NCBI RefSeq assembly: GCF_000003605.2 | Contig: NW_003108234.1 | Location: forward strand, 1 to 24,480 | Length of the DNA stretch: 24,480 nt | Source: Saccoglossus kowalevskii | Taxonomy: Eukaryota > Hemichordata > Enteropneusta > Harrimaniidae | Direction: 5' to 3' | Shown: in pieces, positions 21,289 to 24,480 of the stretch | Layout: the number at the start of each line of letters is the position of its first letter | Numbering within the stretch: position 1 is the first letter of the stretch | Translations under genes and position numbers: made by a program | The notes under the pieces: generated by a model | Told to the model about the DNA's origin: nothing | What the model saw: only the letters and a program-made list of their open reading frames with translations | Database searches by the model: none

Positions 21289-22685
21289 TAGCAGTGCACT
21301 TCCTGAGTTGGTATGGAAAGGCTAGTAGTGCATATGCTGAGTTAATATGCCAGGGCTAGTAGTGTATATGCTAAGTTGGTATGCCAGGCCTAGTTGTGCA
21401 TATGCTGAGTTAGTATGTCAGGGCAAGTAGTGCATATGCCGAGTTAGTATGGCAGAGCTAGTAGTGCATAAGCTGAGTTGGTATGCCAGAGCTAGTATTG
21501 CATATGCTGAGTTGGTTTGTCAGGGCTAGTAGTGCATATGCTGAGTTGGTATGGTAGGGCTAGTAGTGCATGTGCTGAGTTGGTAATCAAATGCTAGTAG
21601 TGCATATGCTAAGTTGGTATGGAAGGGATAGTAGTGCATATGCTGAGTTGGTATGCCAGGACTAGTAGTGCATTTCCTGAGTTAGTATGCCAGGGCTAGT
21701 AGTGCATATGCTGAGTTAGTATGCCAGGGCTAGTATTGCATATGCTGACTTGGTTTGCCAAGGCATGTATGCATATGTTGAGTTAATATGCCAGGGCTGG
21801 TTGTGCATATGCTGACTTCGTATGCCAGGGCTAGTAGTGCATATGCTGAGTTAATATGGAAAGGCTAGTAGTGCATATGCTGAGTTGGTATTCCACGGCT
21901 AGTAGTACATATGCTGAGTTGGTATGGAAGGGCTAGTAGTGTATATCTCGAGTTGGTATTCCAAGACTAGTAGTGCATTTGCTGAGTTGGTATGCGAAGG
22001 CTAGTAGTGCATATGCTAAGTTCGTATGCCAGGGCTAGCAGTGCATATGCTGAGTTAATATGGAAAGGCTAGTAGTGCATATGCTGAGTTGGTATTCCAG
22101 GGCTAGTAGTACATATGCTGAGTTGGTATGAAAGGGCTAGTAGTGTATATCTTGAGTTGGTATTCCAAGACTAGTAGTGCATTTGCTGAGTTGGTATGCC
22201 AGGGCTAGTAGTGTATATGCTGAGTTGGTATGCCAGGGCTAATAGTGTATATGCTGAGTTGGTATGCGAGGGCTAGTAGTACATATGCTGAGTTGGTATT
22301 CCAGGGCTTGTAGTGCATATGTTGAGTTGGTATGCCAGGGTTAGTAGTGCATATGCTGAGTTGGTATGGCAGGGTTCGTGGTGCATATGCTGAGTTGGTA
22401 TGCCTGAGCTAGAAGTGCATATGCTGAGTTGGTATGCCAGGCTAGTAGTGCATATGCTGAGTTGGTATGGAAGGGCTAGTAGTGCATATGTTGAGTTGGT
22501 ATTCCAGGGCCAGTAGTGCATATGATGAGTTGGTATGACAGGGCTAGTAGTGCATATGCTGAGTTGGTATGCCAGGGCTAGTAGTGCATATGCTGAGTTG
22601 GTATGCCCGGCTAGTAGTGCATATGCTGAGTTAGTATGGCAGAGCTAGTAGTGCATACCCCTGAGTTGTTATGCAGAGCTAGTAG
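20881..22685. repeat. Block D3, copy 2
   Basis: Partner of 13200-14865 at an offset of 7681 rising to 7884. It overlaps the right end of D4 copy 1, so this region is shared by both families. Irregular monomers in it are CATGTATGCATATG near 21767 (one base short), TATGCCCGGCTAG near 22605 and CATACCCCTGAG near 22650. Confidence 0.86.
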
Positions 22686-22870
22686 TGCATATGCTGAGTT
22701 GGTATGGAAGGGCTAGTAGTGCATACGTTGAGTTGGTATTGCCAGAGCTAGTAGTGCATATGCTGAGTTGGTATGCCAGGGCTAGTATTGCATATGCTGA
22801 GTTGGTATGCCAGGGCTAGTAGTGCATATGCTGAGTTGGTATGCCAGGGCTAGTAGTGCATATGGTGAGT
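22686..22870. repeat. Near-consensus monomers joining D3 and D4
   Basis: About five monomers close to consensus, plus one with an extra base (GTATTGCCAGAGC near 22739). They end at GGTGAGTTGG just before the GTAAAGAAAGAC marker that opens D4 copy 2. Nothing else is present. Confidence 0.7.
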
Positions 22871-24480
22871 TGGTAAAGAAAGACTAGTAGCGCATATGCT
22901 GAGTTAATATGCCAGGGGTAGTAGTGCATATGCTGAGTTGGTATGCCAGGGCTAGTAGTGCATTTGCTGAGTCAGTATGCCAGGGCTAGTAGTGCATATG
23001 ATGAGTTAGTATGGCAGAGCTAGTAGTGCATATGCTGAGTTGGTATGCCAGAGCTAGTATTGCATATGCAGAGTTGGTTTGCCAGGGCCAGTATTGCCTA
23101 TGCTGAGTTGGTATGCCAGGGCTAGTAGTGCATATGCTGAGTTGGTATGCCAGAGTAGAAGTGCATATACTGAGTTGGTTTGAAAGGGCTAGTAGTACAA
23201 ATGCTGAGTTGGTATTCCAGGGCTTGTAGTGCATATGCTGAGTTGGTATGCCAGGGTTAGTAGTGCATATGCTGAGTTGGTATGGCAGGGTTCGTGGTGC
23301 ATATGCTGAGTTGGTATGCCTGAGCTAGAAGTGCATAGGCTAAGTTCGTATGCCAGGGCTAGCAGTGCATATGCTGAGTTAATATGGAAAGGCTAGTTGT
23401 GCATATGCTGAGTTGGTATTCCAGGGCTAGTAGTGCATATGCTGAGTTAGTATGGCAGAGCTAGTAGTGCATATGCTGAGTTGGTATGGAAGGGCTAGTA
23501 GTGCATAGGTTGAGTTGGTATTCCAGGGCTAGTAGTGCATATGCTGAGTTGGTATGCCAGGGCTAGTAGTGCATATGCTGAGTTGGTATGCCAGGGCTAG
23601 TAGTGCATATGCTGAGTTGGTTTGCCAGGGCTAGTAGTGCATATGGTGAGTTGGTATGGAAGGGCTAGTAAGGCATATGCTGAGTTCGTATGGCAGAGCT
23701 AGTAGTGCATATGCTGAGTTGGTATGGGAGAGCTAGTAGTGCATATGCTGAGTTGGTATGCCAGAGTAAAAGTGCATATGCTGAGTTGGTGTGGAAGGGC
23801 AAGTAGTACATATGCTGAGTTGATATGCCAGGACTAGTAGTGCATTTCCTGAGTTAGTATGCCAGGGCTAGTAGTGCATATGCTGAGTTAGTATGCCAGG
23901 GCTAGTATTGTATATGCTGACTTGGTATGCCAAGGCATGTAGTGCATATGTTGAGTTAGTATGCCAGGGCTAGTAGTGCATATGCTGAGTTGGTAAGCAA
24001 AGGCTAGCAGTGCATATGCTGACATGTCATGCCAGGGCTAGTAGTGCATATGCTGAGTTGGTATGCCAGGGCTAGTAGTGCATATGCTGACTTGGTATGC
24101 CATGGATATTAGTGCATATGCTGAGTTGGGAAGGAAAGGCTAGTATTGCATATGCTGACTTGGTATGTTAGGGCATGTAGTTCATATGCTGATTTGGTAT
24201 GCCAGGGCTAGTAGTGCATATGCTGTGTTGCTAAGCAAAGCCTAGTAGTGCATATGCTGTCTTGGTATGCCATGGCATGTAGTGCATATGCTGACTTGGT
24301 ATGCCAGGGCTAGTAGTGTATAAGCTGAGTTGGTAAGCAAAGGCTAGTATTGCATATGCTGACTAGTATGCCAGGGCTAGAAGTACATATGCTGCGTTGG
24401 TATGGAAGGCTAGTAGTGCATATGCTAAGTTGGTATGGAAGGGCTATTAGTGCATATGCTGAGTTGGTTTGCCAGGACTA
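22871..24480. repeat. Block D4, copy 2, cut by the window end
   Basis: Partner of 19646-21288 with a constant offset of 3192 over most of its length. It starts abruptly at GTAAAGAAAGAC (AGAAAGAC at 22877). It has lost a few single bases near the end (GACTAGTATGCC and GGAAGGCTAG around 24361-24410). The duplication runs off the window, so its full length is unknown. Confidence 0.88.

Larger units (their letters stand above)
1..24480 (+). repeat. 34-bp satellite array filling the window (about 720 monomers)
   Basis: Every line of the window can be read as head-to-tail copies of one 34-bp monomer in one orientation. Its consensus halves are TGCATATGCTGAGTTGG and TATGCCAGGGCTAGTAG. Most monomers differ from the consensus at one to a few sites. 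Frequent variants are GAGTTGG/GACTTGG/GAGGTAG, TATGCCAGGG/TATGGAAGGG/AAGCAAAGG and CTAGTAG/CTAGTAT/CTATTAG. Most indels are a single base, and net drift over the window is 29 bases of deletion. The consensus is 50% GC, has 12 G against 5 C on this strand, and contains no CpG. The array continues past both window ends. I see no genes, tRNA, rRNA, mobile element, promoter or terminator in it. A non-coding eukaryotic satellite is the best explanation. The family and host are not recognised. Confidence 0.97.

Noticed and set aside
1-24480. 34-residue repeat protein such as TPR, PPR or TAL-effector repeats
   Set aside because: The 34-residue period arises arithmetically from a 34-bp DNA period read in triplets. 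The translation lacks the helix-forming patterns of those families and is interrupted by stops.
1-24480. CRISPR array
   Set aside because: There are no unique spacers between repeats. Monomers abut directly, and variation is by point mutation across the whole 34 bp.
1-24480. Telomere or subtelomeric simple repeat
   Set aside because: The monomer does not resemble TTAGGG, TTTAGGG or other telomere motifs, and no such tract is found in the window. A subtelomeric location remains possible but is not shown.
1-24480. G-quadruplex array from the GGG in each monomer
   Set aside because: There is only one GGG per 34 bp, so the loops would be about 31 bases, too long for a convincing quadruplex signal.
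1-24480. Window length equals 720 x 34 exactly
   Set aside because: The arithmetic is suggestive, but the phase of CATATG at the two ends differs by 29 bases, so the window is not a whole number of actual monomers. I treat it as a coincidence or window choice.
1-24480. 34-bp monomer as an ancient duplication of a 13- or 17-bp half
   Set aside because: TATGC occurs twice per monomer (13 and 21 bases apart), and the two halves share a few bases, but the similarity is too weak to distinguish from chance without statistics.

Overview
The whole window is one tandem-repeat array. From the first base to the last it is built of head-to-tail copies of a 34-bp monomer, all in the same orientation. The consensus on the given strand, in two 17-base halves, is TGCATATGCTGAGTTGG followed by TATGCCAGGGCTAGTAG. 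About 720 monomers fit in the window: the CATATG core at base 2 and the one at base 24453 are 720 periods apart less 29 bases of net deletion. I found no unique sequence, gene, RNA gene, transposon or other feature interrupting the array, and neither array end lies in the window. Kilobases of diverged but ordered short monomers with no genes are typical of eukaryotic satellite DNA (heterochromatic, pericentromeric or subtelomeric). I do not recognise the family and cannot name the organism.

The information lies in how the variant monomers are ordered. By following rare variants and rare indels, the array resolves into a mosaic of duplicated multi-monomer blocks, here named A, B, C and D. Left part (1-10437): A1 (about 31-1140), C0 (1141-1815), B1 (1831-2580), C1 (2581-3615), a short A fragment (to 3798), B2 (4039-4788), a local tandem run of B-type 14-monomer (476-bp) units (about 4801-6230), B3 (5809-6490), C2 (6491-7573), an island of D-type monomers (7575-8480), C3 (8490-9330) and A2 (9331-10437). 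A1 and A2 are nearly identical and 9.3 kb apart.

Right part (10438-24480): D-type monomers, marked by AAGCAAAGG, GGAAGGG and TTAATATGG variants. It holds a second, 6-monomer (204-bp) higher-order repeat around 12976-13384, 14980-15590 and 15968-16172. It also holds several segmental duplications whose offsets are constant along their length: 2380, 3192, 5813, 7140 and 7681 bp, stepped only by whole monomers or single bases. A fragment of A is embedded at 18853-19110.

No protein-coding gene is supported. Minus-strand open frames of up to 105 codons exist because the minus-strand consensus has only one stop (TAG) per three monomers (102 nt). They are by-products of mutation in that TAG, begin at the repeat's own ATGs, and carry the same 34-residue translation of the repeat. 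Offsets, periods and marker positions below were obtained by reading the sequence by hand. Block edges are accurate to roughly one monomer, and no percent identity was computed.
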